A DNA stretch of 64,000 nt from Rhynchopus sp. YZ270_cl-10 (taxonomy: Eukaryota; Euglenozoa; Diplonemea; Diplonemida; Diplonemidae). Under the pieces are notes generated by a model. It saw only the letters and a list, made by a program, of their open reading frames with translations, was not told the origin of the DNA and made no database searches. The position numbers and the translations under genes are program-made. The stretch spans positions 1,384,501-1,448,500 of the forward strand of contig OZ037850.1 of assembly GCA_964035575.1 (NCBI GenBank). Direction: 5' to 3'. Of this stretch, positions 48,401 through 57,670 are shown piece by piece (the stretch's first letter is position 1; every line of letters starts with the position of its first letter).

Positions 48401-48780
48401 GGTCACGAAGCGGGCGGGGCAAGGTTGATAAGTATGGGGGTGACAACCCGCACTCCCCGCTGCACAACTGCACGCTGCTGGAGGAGGTCGAGCTGCCGCT
48501 TGTGGAGAACGAAGTCACGTCTTCAGAGGGTCGCTGCATGTCCCCCGATGGGAACAGCTCATGGCTCTACAATGAGTCCCTTGTCGCCTCACCCCCAGCG
48601 TACGATCTCACCGCTTTCACAGACAGCTGCGCGTCACCGAAGCAAGTGCGCTTCAAACCCATCCTTGAAGAAGAAATACCCCGCACCATCCGTGAAGAAG
48701 AAGAAGAAGAAGAGCAACCAACCACCGTGATACGCCTTGAACCAGAAAAAATTCACGTAGAAGATGCAATAGCGTCCTAG
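45445..48780 (+). CDS. Divergent kinase-less receptor paralogue (1111 aa)
   Basis: I chose ATG 45445 because it lies just after a pyrimidine-AG site and opens a signal peptide (MGWRTMTQRSTILCMVLALC). An upstream ATG at 45331 would lie before that site. In order: two propeller-like regions, a shorter Pro/Thr stalk (about 47400-47670), a Cys-rich module (VVWCEVYPHTA...), a SEA-like domain (about 47850-48180), a membrane segment (HFVLLGLGCLVCVIVALIVW, about 48286-48345) and a cytosolic tail of about 140 residues. The tail has VELPLVENEV, KQVRFKPI, a run of Glu and ends VEDAIAS. KQVRF fits the RVxF docking pattern for protein phosphatase 1, though such short matches are often chance. There is no kinase. 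The ectodomain is well diverged from the other three, so it is an older paralogue. Confidence 0.85.
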   Translation: MGWRTMTQRSTILCMVLALCKANTISAAKSDLDLLTVNTTVRDVLVHTPMEYISTKVSLTVVPDLSPDLSDYYYVVTDKEIFVKHVNDGYAGTPLSLGGMHAVYSDSKLYVLDAAAISVVRIMNMNGVPELTLLHSVPVMSDCNKVAVVNNVYVLNCSDTVLMFPVDPSPPPQPLPAAVPGATLGCVDAAAMLVILFIGNNIAMYDLKSGVPMPLQSNSNYGPLPYQPLSCQHQDATLYVMCKGIGGLDGTKNFIGYNTTSNKPLFAHTYKMDAFCLMNASHLALVDETTVSNVILNATVMDAVSSLALQNSEPVNYLVKVRNNVIVVTDNSLKSFHVVPQTLSSGKDFFPNSGTAARIELDRLHEGIFFVSEHAGGLQSVKLDDTGFVTISSEQEATWTTVSSHLLAGRLFAFSGDVTTIQTYLVSDIKTGQLDTNNRATFTSITSCKRAVAYETTLYAMCDIDGDRAHLVRFNASGTEPTLINTKLPVGAVMCQNGEHIAVTKYDDPEEIILYLASTYPTEVRSRRVGYRITSCELQTIGTHVQLLVGGEGSKLLKVDLASNVATDLSGSFEARDFSIAAILSVSGFERFVLLHNGDMNLLVFDLDEEEVVQNVTIECQAMGQMQIMHMSGGTRQLLIAGTDRVMAVPLNLAPDTAAPTPAPRTSSPATLTPPTAPPPSNVPAHTTASPEHTDAPATQTSSVLPSTLSEVPIESTEPMVVTTGPTTLAPPVPTMAPVEETEVVWCEVYPHTANVEHQACRVFGDEAATCSAVQTCTCGRSFSNVGSASVCMELPHLDQEEIFLTVRTSVTWDAACEQMQETLKDTITTVVHNTLGGDVVGVGTECPGPLQLDIVLQHVSLKHVLEANLQAEVRKRYVKDAELSASVARLGPVARTQITVSAQCEAEGAEFALQAALQCRAYVCKEGYTLSGMHICVAEGSDEEGVLHFVLLGLGCLVCVIVALIVWLRVRKTRETANGDSASPRSRSGRGKVDKYGGDNPHSPLHNCTLLEEVELPLVENEVTSSEGRCMSPDGNSSWLYNESLVASPPAYDLTAFTDSCASPKQVRFKPILEEEIPRTIREEEEEEEQPTTVIRLEPEKIHVEDAIAS

Positions 48781-49290
48781 GTTTTTTTGGTATTTTTGTT
48801 TCTTTCAGGGGGGTTTTTTTTGGGGAAGGGTTTCCGTGTGTTTTATCTGCCCGAAAGGAAAAGGGAGCAGGTTTTTTTGGGGAGGGGTTGGGAAAAATAA
48901 ATACAGCAACCAATACCGCGCCTTTGTGCCAAGTGAAACAAAAAATGGAAATGACGAAGAGGTGAAGGTCCTTTTTAGCTTCTGTGTGTGTGTGTAAATT
49001 TTCCCCGCCGCATACACATCAAATAATGTAAGCGAAAGGTGAAAAAATTCATGAAGTTGGTTTCTATTTTTTTCTTTAAAATCAGTCGGCTGTTGGGAGT
49101 GGTGTGTCAGCATTACGCTCGTGTTATGGTATCTGAAAGGCAGTATCACCCTTCATACAATCAGCTTGCATTAACTACTATTTTGTCCATCAATCTGCGA
49201 TTTTCAAGGTGGCCAGGTACTATAGGCTTATCTTGTAATTTAAAAAAAAACAAAAATTTCCTTTATTTTTGGGGGTGATCTTTTCTTGAA
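48781..49290. other. 3' flank and spacer
   Basis: G/T-rich sequence, then AT-rich. No gene. Confidence 0.5.
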
Positions 49291-49624
49291 TACCGTAAAA
49301 ATATTTATTCTGGGCTGTAACTATTCTGAGACAGAAGTATACTGGACCGGAACAAAACTGGAACACTTGGGGTTTTTGGGGGTGTCCCAGTTTTGTTCCG
49401 GCCCAGAACAGTTCTGTTGGGGTAGAATTTTTATCCCCATTCCCACCCCACCCAGGTGCATAGTGCATCTTTGGGCAAAAAAAATTCGTCGCACTCCTCG
49501 TTTTTTTTGACAAGGCACGGATACCCCCCCAAAACAATGCTGGTACGGAACAAAACTGGAACAATCGACGATTTTTTGGGGTGTTCCAGTTTTGTTCCGG
49601 CCCAGAATAAATATTTTTACGGTA
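49291..49624. mobile_element. MITE, 334 bp, TACCGTAAAAATA ends
   Basis: Perfect inverted ends TACCGTAAAAATATTTATTC and its complement. TA at both tips fits a TA target site. Two inner palindromes (GGAACAAAACTGGAACA with its complement) lie at 49356-49403 and 49552-49600. No transposase. Confidence 0.8.
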
Positions 49625-51112
49625 TTATTGTAAATTCTGGGGGGTTTTTTTTTAGGTTGGTAATGGGGAGGAGGGCACGACACCTCAATATTTTTTTTTT
49701 TTGGGGGTGTTTGCACTTCCTCTCTTTTTAGTTTTCTTTTTTAGGCATTTTTTTCACTTTTCACTTTTCATCGTCTTTCTTTATCTACTATTGGTCTCTT
49801 TCCCCCCCTCTTTTAGGTAACAAATCTCAAGAGGGCATTCATCTCAAACTGTTTTTCTCTGTTTTTTTGTGACCACCTCCCCCCCGTTAGGACAAACTCC
49901 TTCTGTGTGTACGAAGGGGTTTATCTTTGGTCCCTCTACCCACCGCTCCTGTCATCTGTTCTAAAGCCTTGCGATATGCCCTTCAAGACCCCTCCATGAA
50001 GGACCCAAGGAGAAACTCAGTACCTTGTGGTCTCACTCAGCTATGAGCTCCAAGTCAATGCCAACGATGTGCATGTGCGTGAGTAATAACAATTATTCAT
50101 TCGGTATAACGTTTCTTTGGTTCGGTGAGGTCCAGATGAGGGAGGCATGTTGCATTTTCCACTTCTCTTTTTTCTCAAAGTAGCTAAGCAAAATCGGTTA
50201 CCAAACCTTGCATTTTTTTTTCTCTCTTTTTTTAAGGGTATTTGTGTCTGAATACGACAGACGCACTTTGGTACAGACCTTTTTTTCCGTCGAAGACAGC
50301 ATCAACAAGATTTCACTTTTTTTTTTGACATTGTTGCACAGTAATATGTGATATGGGATACCACGGCATCTATTGTCGGACAATAGATCTTCAGTACCGA
50401 TCCTTGGTATGAAAGCATGGCCTAACGATCCGTCTCGCTTCTGTTCAAGGGATGAAGCCGGAGGTGACCGAGAAGGAAAAAAAAACTCGCAGGGAATATA
50501 CCATCTGCCACACGCAACGCAAAAATGGTCCGGGAATCCGAGCCTTTTTCTTTCAAAAATGACATTGAGTACAAGAACCTGCCGTGGTGGGTGATTTTAC
50601 AACACGGTGGCCCATCGGGGGGTCCGCGCAGGGTGCCCCACCCTTCGGGGAAAAAATCGATAATTCGACTTCTACTTTTGAGGAGGTACTGAGAGTGGGT
50701 CCGCGTGGGCCACCGTGTATGCAACAACAGCAAAATAAAAACGCGAATTTTGTCGAACGCCAATTTGGTTACAGGGGTTGTCCCCACCCAAAAGGGAGGG
50801 GTATCTTCGCCATTTTTTGTTTTTTTTTGTTTCCTAGCGTGTTCCAGCGCGATAACGAAAGTGGTAAAGATGTGTGTGCACGAGAGGCACATTCATTTTA
50901 CAAATGTTTTTTTTTCTCTTATTTTTGTTCATGTCGAAATTGCTGGATATGGACAGTCATCTCTTATCACACTGTTCCATGAAATGGAATCGGACCTGCC
51001 CAAAATCTGCACCCAAGGGCAGTAACCTTCGTTGCTTGCGCTTGTTCAGGGGGGGTAACAACTGCTTGACACTATACATTGAAAAGCACACCCCCTTGAA
51101 ATCATGTGTTTT
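49625..51112. other. Spacer
   Basis: No gene. A CACGAGAGG variant lies at 50869-50915 (AAG|ATGTGTGTGCACGAGAGG, then CACATTCATTTTACAAATG and a T tract). Confidence 0.5.
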
Positions 51113-51190
51113 CCACCTGATTTTGACCCTGAGTTTGCTGGTGGTTGGCGGCTGGCAAATACCGACGAACTCAGGGTCAAAATCAGGAGG
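51113..51190. repeat. Small inverted-repeat element, CCACCTGATTTT ends
   Basis: Left arm CCACCTGATTTTGACCCTGA, right arm TCAGGGTCAAAATCAGGAGG. Same family as 19793-19911. Confidence 0.7.
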
Positions 51191-51260
51191 GTTTTGCTTA
51201 CATCATTTCACCCTGTTTTTTGCTCTAAAAAAAAAGAAGCAAATTATATCATTCTCTTTA

Positions 51261-51310
51261 AAGATATGTGTGCATGAGAGGCAATCAATCATTTTTTTTT
51301 TTGTTTTGTT
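51261..51310 (+). repeat. CACGAGAGG-like motif, variant
   Basis: AAAG|ATATGTGTGCATGAGA, then GGCAATCAATCA and a T tract. Closest to the copies at 50869 and 59195. Confidence 0.5.
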
Positions 51311-52096
51311 TTGTGCTTTTATCCGGCTGGCTGGAATCGTCGGTCAGTCGGAGGTGCTTGCATCAAATAACTATTCCTTTTAAAAATAACTGTTTATTGC
51401 CGTAAAAAAAAGGGTGCTGTGATACCCAACGAGGGTATTACGGTATTTTTTAAGTCAAACACAGAGTTTTATTGCATGATACATATTAGCACCATTTATT
51501 TCACGCTGGAAAAAAAAATAGCGTGAGTGGTGCTTTCGGAAGTCGGTCAACGACCTGTCAATATCGACCCCTCCCGGAGCACCAGTGAGAATAAAGAAGT
51601 GCTGTGCGCGAAGAAAGGTTGCGTGGAGTGGAATAAACGCTGTGTTTCATCATAGGGAAAAGGATCATAGTGCATAGTATGCAAGAGAGTAGTAAAAAAG
51701 AAAAGAAAACTGTCTTGCTTTGGTGGGCGATTCTCGACATACAGCGTGGCCGGTGTTTATGTCGGTTTTAATTATGTCGGTTTTGGGTTTTAAAATGCCA
51801 TTAAAATCGAGGGAATTAACGCCGACTTAATTACGGGCTGGACTGTAACAAAAAAACCAATTTAATTTTAAAAAACAAACACTCGTTATCTTTCCTACGG
51901 AATTGTTTCAGTCAGAGAGAGGGAGGAGGGGGAGACATCAAGTTGTTAAGGTGCTGTCTCGGGGGTTTACACCGTACTCTCCCATAGTTGGCACCCCAGA
52001 AATCCAAGAAAATGAAGTAGGCGACAACTCGCAAGAAGTACGCAATATGGGGTTGTCAGGAGCAACAATAGTGGTATTTTTGTTTTTTTTTTTTTT

Positions 52097-52163
52097 TTGA
52101 TAAATTGTTGGAGTAGTGTAGTTGCCTCGGTTGTGTTGCCACAGTTGTGCAATCTCCACTGTC
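52097..52163 (+). repeat. 65-bp dispersed repeat, copy 2
   Basis: TAAATTGTTGGAGTAGTGTA through CCTCGGTTGTGTTGCCACAG to CAATCTCCACTGTC. See 13100. Confidence 0.75.
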
Positions 52164-52295
52164 TGCCTTTTTTGCTTAGAGTGTTCTTCCCTAACTCCGC
52201 TTAACCCCCTTCATGATTTTAAGTGTTCCTTCCTTTTTATTGGGGGAAGTGTGCCTCAATACAGGCAATGTCATCCCTACCTTTCAAATTAATGT

Positions 52296-52320
52296 ATATG
52301 GGTCGATTTCAAACCCCCCC
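52296..52320. repeat. Left half of an 18-bp inverted repeat bracketing 6.8 kb
   Basis: ATATGGGTCGATTTCAAA then C7. The perfect complement, next to a G run, is at 59031-59057. The bracketed DNA contains three inverted-repeat elements. Confidence 0.65.
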
Positions 52321-53423
52321 CACGACGGACTAGTTATGGCCATGACAGGTGATATGACAGGTGGTGTTACTAGTTATAAATATGACAGGTGATAATTGAA
52401 TATTACTAGTAATATGACAGGTGGTACCTGTAAAATGACAGGTGCACCTGTCATTTTGACAGGTGCACCTGTCAAATGACAGGTGGTACCTGTCAAAATG
52501 ACAGGTACCACCTGTCATATGACAGGTGTTTTTGCCGGTGGCTATTGCCTCACAGGGAAAGGGACTCTCGAATTTTTTTTTTTGCCCCCTTTTAGGGCGA
52601 ATTTCGACGATTTGAGGCCATTAAAAGCAAAATTTGACACTTTTGAGCATCTAAGGGGGTCTAAAACGCGATTTTGCGCACCACGATTTTTCGTGGGATT
52701 TGCGAAAGACAAGTCAATTTTTGACCCCAAAAAAATTCACAAAATTGCCCTCGGTGGTCCTCACCCCCACATGTCCTCAATACTGGGCGAAAAAATGCAA
52801 AAAAACGCAAAAATCGGGTGTTTGACCATCTGGGTGCACCAAATACACGGGAGTGCGGTACTAAGCCATAATCAGTTTTTCCGCGCTGAAGAATCCGATG
52901 AAGAATTCTTCAAAAAAAACAAAAAAGGTACAAATAAAAAAATTGAAGAGGTGGGCTGGGGCCCGAAGGGCCGCCCACCTCTTTCATCTTCCTCCCAGCC
53001 TCCTCGCCCGAGCCATCTGCCGACTATTTCCTTCCGTTGCAACCCGACCTCGGAGATGACAAGGAGTGGGGAGAAGCTCCTGGTGGATCCGGTGAAGCCG
53101 GGGACAAGCAGAGAGGAGATGAAGACGCAACTGAAGAAGGAGTACGGGATAATGCGAGTTTGTGCGACTCGCCTTCTGACCCCCTGTTTCGCCTTGCGAA
53201 GATGAGCGGGCATTTTCGTGATTGAAGTTGGTGAAGACACGTCTCCGCTCACAAGTTGTCGACGAACCCCTTGCTGCACTTTTGCATGCCAAGAACCATC
53301 CCGAGGGTACCTCAGTGAGGAGGTGTCCGCAGAGATTCTGCATCTCTTTGAATATCATAAAGATCCACCCCACCCACCACCGTGCGAAAGCTCGGACCCT
53401 TTTTAGGCCAGGAATTCTAGTTT

Positions 53424-53478
53424 CTCCGCCGGAGGCCCAGAACTTCCGGCGCGCTACGCGCGCCGGGCTCGGAACGTA
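53424..53478 (-). repeat. GC hairpin element, copy 2 (inverted)
   Basis: TCCGCCGGAGGCCC, then CCGGCGCGC, loop TAC, GCGCGCCGG, then GCTCGG. This is the reverse complement arrangement of 9016-9080. Confidence 0.6.
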
Positions 53479-54016
53479 TTTACCTTTTATGCACAAAATC
53501 ACTATTCTTCATCAAAAATCCCGCTGCATTTTTTACAATGTACCCTAATTTTTTTCCGATCCAAAAAAATGGAAAAAGCCCGGGTGCCCGCCCACCCCTG
53601 CAAAAATCGACTTGTACAGCCATTGCTTTGGTGTGGGCTTGTTCACACCGGGCAGAGTGCGAGTTATTCTCAGCAACACGGCCCCGGCCCCCCAGATTTT
53701 TCCCGTAAGAAAACCACCTGCGCGAACCATAGGCATTTTTTGTCCTCCCTCAAGTGCTCCCTCGAACCTGGCGGGAGGGAGGGAAATAGCTATTTACTGA
53801 CGCAGTGGTGGGTTTGTATGTCCAATGATGTTCTCGTACCTGGAGAGTGGACCGAGTGCGAGGTATGTTTTTAACCCCCGGTATTCACCACCCCCGCTCC
53901 CCCTTTTCGACATTGTCCCGCTCTGGATGTACGTCTCGCCTCCGGATGTAAATTGAAGCTATTTTTTCCCGCCCAAATTAGCGACTCAGGATTTGTGCTC
54001 CTCTATCTATCTCTTG

Positions 54017-54100
54017 TTGGGTGTCCACCCCGGTACAGCCGGTCATGTACCAAGGTACACTGTTCACGAGAGGGTTTTGTATTTCAAGTCAACTTTTTCT
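54017..54100 (+). repeat. Subfamily B repeat with GGTAC hairpin, copy 2
   Basis: GTTGGGTGTCCACCC, GGTACAGCCGGTCATGTACC, AAGGTACACTGTTCACGAGA, TTTTGTATTTCAAGTC. Matches 13250-13345 and lies inside the 3.07-kb inverted-repeat element. Confidence 0.65.
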
Positions 54101-55394
54101 TTTTGTTCTAAATGTCACTTTTGTCCTCAATTTCTCTTAACAGGTACCCGAACCGACGACCCTTCATTGTGACAGCGAAGCAGTGCCGACGAGCTGGTGC
54201 AAATATTTCAAAATCAGGTGGCGACCGAGACCACCCTAATGAAAAAGTCGGGTTTATAAACCAACTTTTCCATTAACCCACCCCATAGACCACCCTAATT
54301 ATTATGAAACTCTTAGTCAGTCACTGCTATAGCCATTAACCCAGGGAGCATAGCTAGTGCAAGAAATTCGACTTCGGGATCCGGAAAGTCTGTCCTCTGC
54401 TTGCGGAGGACTAGACACAAGAAAATATTGCGTTCCCCCAGAAACCAGTTTTTGTCACAGTAATTTTTGCCCAGGGCATGCTCTTGAAGCATGGCGGCTT
54501 GGTGTGAGAAGGGGCAGTGTGTTGTTTTGTTCTAGATTTCAACGGTTGTTAGAACGAGTCAAGTGGATGCTTATCTAAACACTGACTTTAGTACAGACCC
54601 GAGAGATCACACATGACTTTGAGGAAAGAACAAAGCAATGCATCTGTACCCGCACGCCAGGTTGTAGTTACTTCAGAATTTTCTTAAGTTTGCGCGAAAG
54701 AGAGCGGGGGCAACTCCTTTGTGTCATAAGTCCGCTGTGCAGAACAAAGCTAGGAACCTTAAAACACTACCTGCGTGGTGGCTGAATTCACATCCCTTAG
54801 AATTACCAGAATTCAGCCTTTGTTGAAGTAACGTACATACTTGTATGTGCGTGTCACGCTTCTCCATCCTTAAATGGGTGCACTGCTTCACTGCAGCGGG
54901 TAAGCCTCTCTCGACTAGTGCAAACTTAAGAATTTTCTGCTGTAACTTACCAAAATCGATTTTCTTTCACCCCAAACACCCGCAACACCCCACCTGCTAC
55001 TTCGGTAGCCTGTGTTGTTGGGAGTTGGTTCTCATGTTGATCCCCAGTGTTTTGCACTGCTTCTTCTGAGCCCAACGCTGTTTGGCCTGTCGACGTAATA
55101 AATACGAAGACAGGGCGGCGGTGCCAACAATTTTCCGATGATGTAACGTTTATCTGATTGATTTATCGTTTGATATACCTTGTGTCCTACTTCATGCACA
55201 CCCAAGAAAGGTTATTGAACGGTACTTTCAAGCGATACTTCGTTATGTCATTGGGGGTACCTGGGTACCTGGGTACCTGGTGCCTGTATTTTGACAGGTG
55301 GTACCTGTCAAAATGACAGGTACCACCTGTCAAAAATTTTCACCTGTCATTTTACTAGTAAAATCACCTGTCATGGTCATAACTAGTCCGTCGT

Positions 55395-55424
<30 letters not shown>
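55395..55424. repeat. C run of about 27 bases
   Basis: GGG followed by a long C run between two inverted-repeat elements. Its length in the assembly should be treated as approximate. Confidence 0.8.
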
Positions 55425-55427
<3 letters not shown>

Positions 55428-56269
55428 GGCATACTGTGCGGGCGAGTAAAAAAAACTCGCCTACTCGCCAAAAACTCGCCTAAAACTCGCCCATTTTTGG
55501 GGGGCGAGTTTTGGCGAGTTTTTTTTTTTGGGTAGGGATTTTACCTTGGGAAAAGTGTACACACGAAAATATGAGGGAAATTTGAGTTTTGAAGAGAAAA
55601 TTTTTTTCGTTCCACTTGAACAAGACCTCTACAGTTTGCTTTGTAGGCTTCCACAACCAGTACCACCAGTCCAGCTGTAGCTTCTGCGGATCCATGAAGC
55701 TTGCACAGATGGGTGCGATGTACTCGTGGGGGAATACCGCCAAGGGGTGGCCTGCAGGGTTGCCATTTACCGGCATGACGAGGACATTGTTGTATAGCGA
55801 GTGTAGCCCCGGCTCATGTCTTCGTCATCCTCCGGATTGTAGCACGTCTTGTCCCCCTGGGATCTATGGCACGCCTGGATCTTCCCCTGGAGCAAATGTT
55901 TACATACATGCCTGTCAGCCACTGCCGTGACATGGTTGCCGTTAGACGTACAAGTGACACAATTTCAATTTTTTTTGTGTGTTTTCGAGTGGCATGTTGT
56001 CATCAGTCACCCCCGCCCTCCATTTTCACATCCTGGTGCACATTTTCACCCCCAAGGTGCGTATGTGCACCAGGATTTGCACCCAAATTGGGGCGAGTTT
56101 AGGCGAGTTTAGGCGAGTTTTTGGCGAGTTTTTGGCGAGTTTTTGGCGAGTTTTGGCGAGTAATAGGCGAGTAATGGGCGAGTAGGGCGAGTTTTTGGCG
56201 AGTTTTTCCTGAAAATCAGGAAAACAAAAAACTCGCCTAAAAACGGCTCGCCTGCACAGTATGCCTAGG
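55425..56269. mobile_element. 845-bp element with CCTAGGCATACTGTGC inverted ends
   Basis: CCTAGGCATACTGTGC at 55425-55440 and its perfect complement at 56254-56269. GGCGAGT or ACTCGCC units recur dozens of times inside both ends. The centre (about 55610-55935) is GC-rich and, on the minus strand, reads as protein-like pieces such as NGNPAGHPLAVFPHEYIAPI and LQLDWWYWLWKPTKQ. This is probably a captured, decayed fragment of a gene I do not recognise. Confidence 0.75.
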
Positions 56270-56274
56270 GGGGG

Positions 56275-57670
56275 TCACAAGGGGAGGACAATGCATTTTT
56301 TCAGGGTTTTTGAATTCTACGCGCAGCGCAGTGTCCGACCCCACAAGTCACTACCCAAGACCCCCCGGAAAACGTCCTGGAGGCCCGAAAATACCAAAAA
56401 TAGTGACCGGAAGTGACCAGAAAATCAAAATTCCGAAAAAAAAGGGGTCTTGGGACAGGGTCTGTACCTTGCATATTCCTATTTTTTAGCACATAAACGA
56501 GATATGGCCATGGCAACAGCCCATGACTCATATTTTAGGAAGTAAAGGATACATCTTGCCTAATGTCATCTAATTGCGTTTGAATACAGCCAAAACAAGA
56601 CAAGACGGTCACCTGGCATCTGTATTTTGTGGGTCATAGTGACCAATGTATACACGCGCTTAGGTACCCACACCATTAATAGGCCAGGGAGTGATCAATT
56701 TAGGGAGGAAAATTAGTCAGGTGTAAATTATCGAGCAGATCTGCCGTCACTGCCTCACCCGGTCCCTCAGGGTACCTTCCTTTTAAAAGAATCACCTCGT
56801 ATGACTTTCCAGATATTGCAATGCCCAATTCCTCCCCTTGGTTTTGCAGTTCAGTCTGCAATAGCCGTGTACTAGCCACGTATATGGATATCTAGTCGTA
56901 GACTCGACTAAAGCACCGCCCCGCATCTGCCTCGTCTTCTTTATCTTCTTCAGACCCCACACTCAGATTACTGTGGGAGGAAAGAGATATCCCTCCTGAA
57001 GACGGACAGGCGCGCCACAAAATATAGCGGCAAGAGCGGGGCGTCCTCAAAGCTCACAGGGACAAGGAACGCCGTATTGGGAACTTAGGCACACTGCTCC
57101 AATGTGGCAAGGCCAGACTGCTTGACGACAAGCAATACGCAATGACCCGCGAGGAGGATGCGTGGGAGGCCAATGCCACACACGTCACTTTCCTCCCCTT
57201 TTCGCGTGTTTTCTTAAACCCAATCTCCCCAGGGCTGACAGAATCGCCTCTGAGGACACCTTCAGCAGGCCCATTCCACAGTGGATACGGCGCTTTGCCT
57301 TTACTGCCATTCCACTGCGCCTACACAAGGATTTTAGACCGGACTTGGCGTAGAACTGCCAATCCAGTGTCCCCGGTACTTTTTCCGCCCTCTCAATGCG
57401 TTCCAACGGTGTTTTTAATGGGTTTTGATTGCACCCCGATTTGCAAGGTGCCAAAGTACAAACCCTGTCCCAGGCCGTTTTTTTTTTTGAAAATTTCGAA
57501 TTAGACCCCCACAAGTGCTCAGAAGTGTCCAAAACCAGGCGGAATTGAATTGTAGGTCACCTGGGGACCATATTTTCTGGTTTTTCAGGGTGATGTCCAT
57601 TTTTTTCTCAAAAAAAATTTTTTTTTGGTCGGTGTCCTCACTTTTAACATGGGATGTGACCCCCCCTACC
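56275..57670. other. Spacer with possible gene fragment
   Basis: No intact gene. GC-rich sequence at about 56930-57360 includes protein-like plus-strand reading (RIASEDTFSRPIPQWIRRFA, then LRLHKDFRPDLA and a stop) and may be a decayed coding fragment. GGGACAGGGTCTGTACCTTG at about 56452 is matched by an inverted relative at about 57440-57475. Confidence 0.35.

Larger units (their letters stand above)
52322..55394. mobile_element. 3.07-kb element with ACGACGGACTAGTTATG inverted ends
   Basis: Left end ACGACGGACTAGTTATG (52322-52338), right end its complement (55378-55394). Inside both ends TGACAGGTG and its complement recur many times, some as perfect palindromes (TGACAGGTGCACCTGTCA). A GC-rich patch at about 52960-53480 is open over short stretches in more than one frame (SEKLLVDP-like and LRSQVVDEPLAALLHAK) and looks like a decayed coding fragment of unknown family. 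No transposase is visible, so the element is probably non-autonomous. A single end-like sequence occurs at 29711-29727. Confidence 0.65.

Noticed and set aside
52483-53205. A 240-residue open frame starting in the TGACAGGTG repeats
   Set aside because: Its first part is repeat sequence and the rest has no recognisable domain; at most the later half is a decayed fragment.
53410-53480. Helitron 3' end (GC hairpin with CTAG nearby)
   Set aside because: The second copy at 9016 lacks CTRR at the matching place and I found no TC-type 5' end or Rep/helicase gene.
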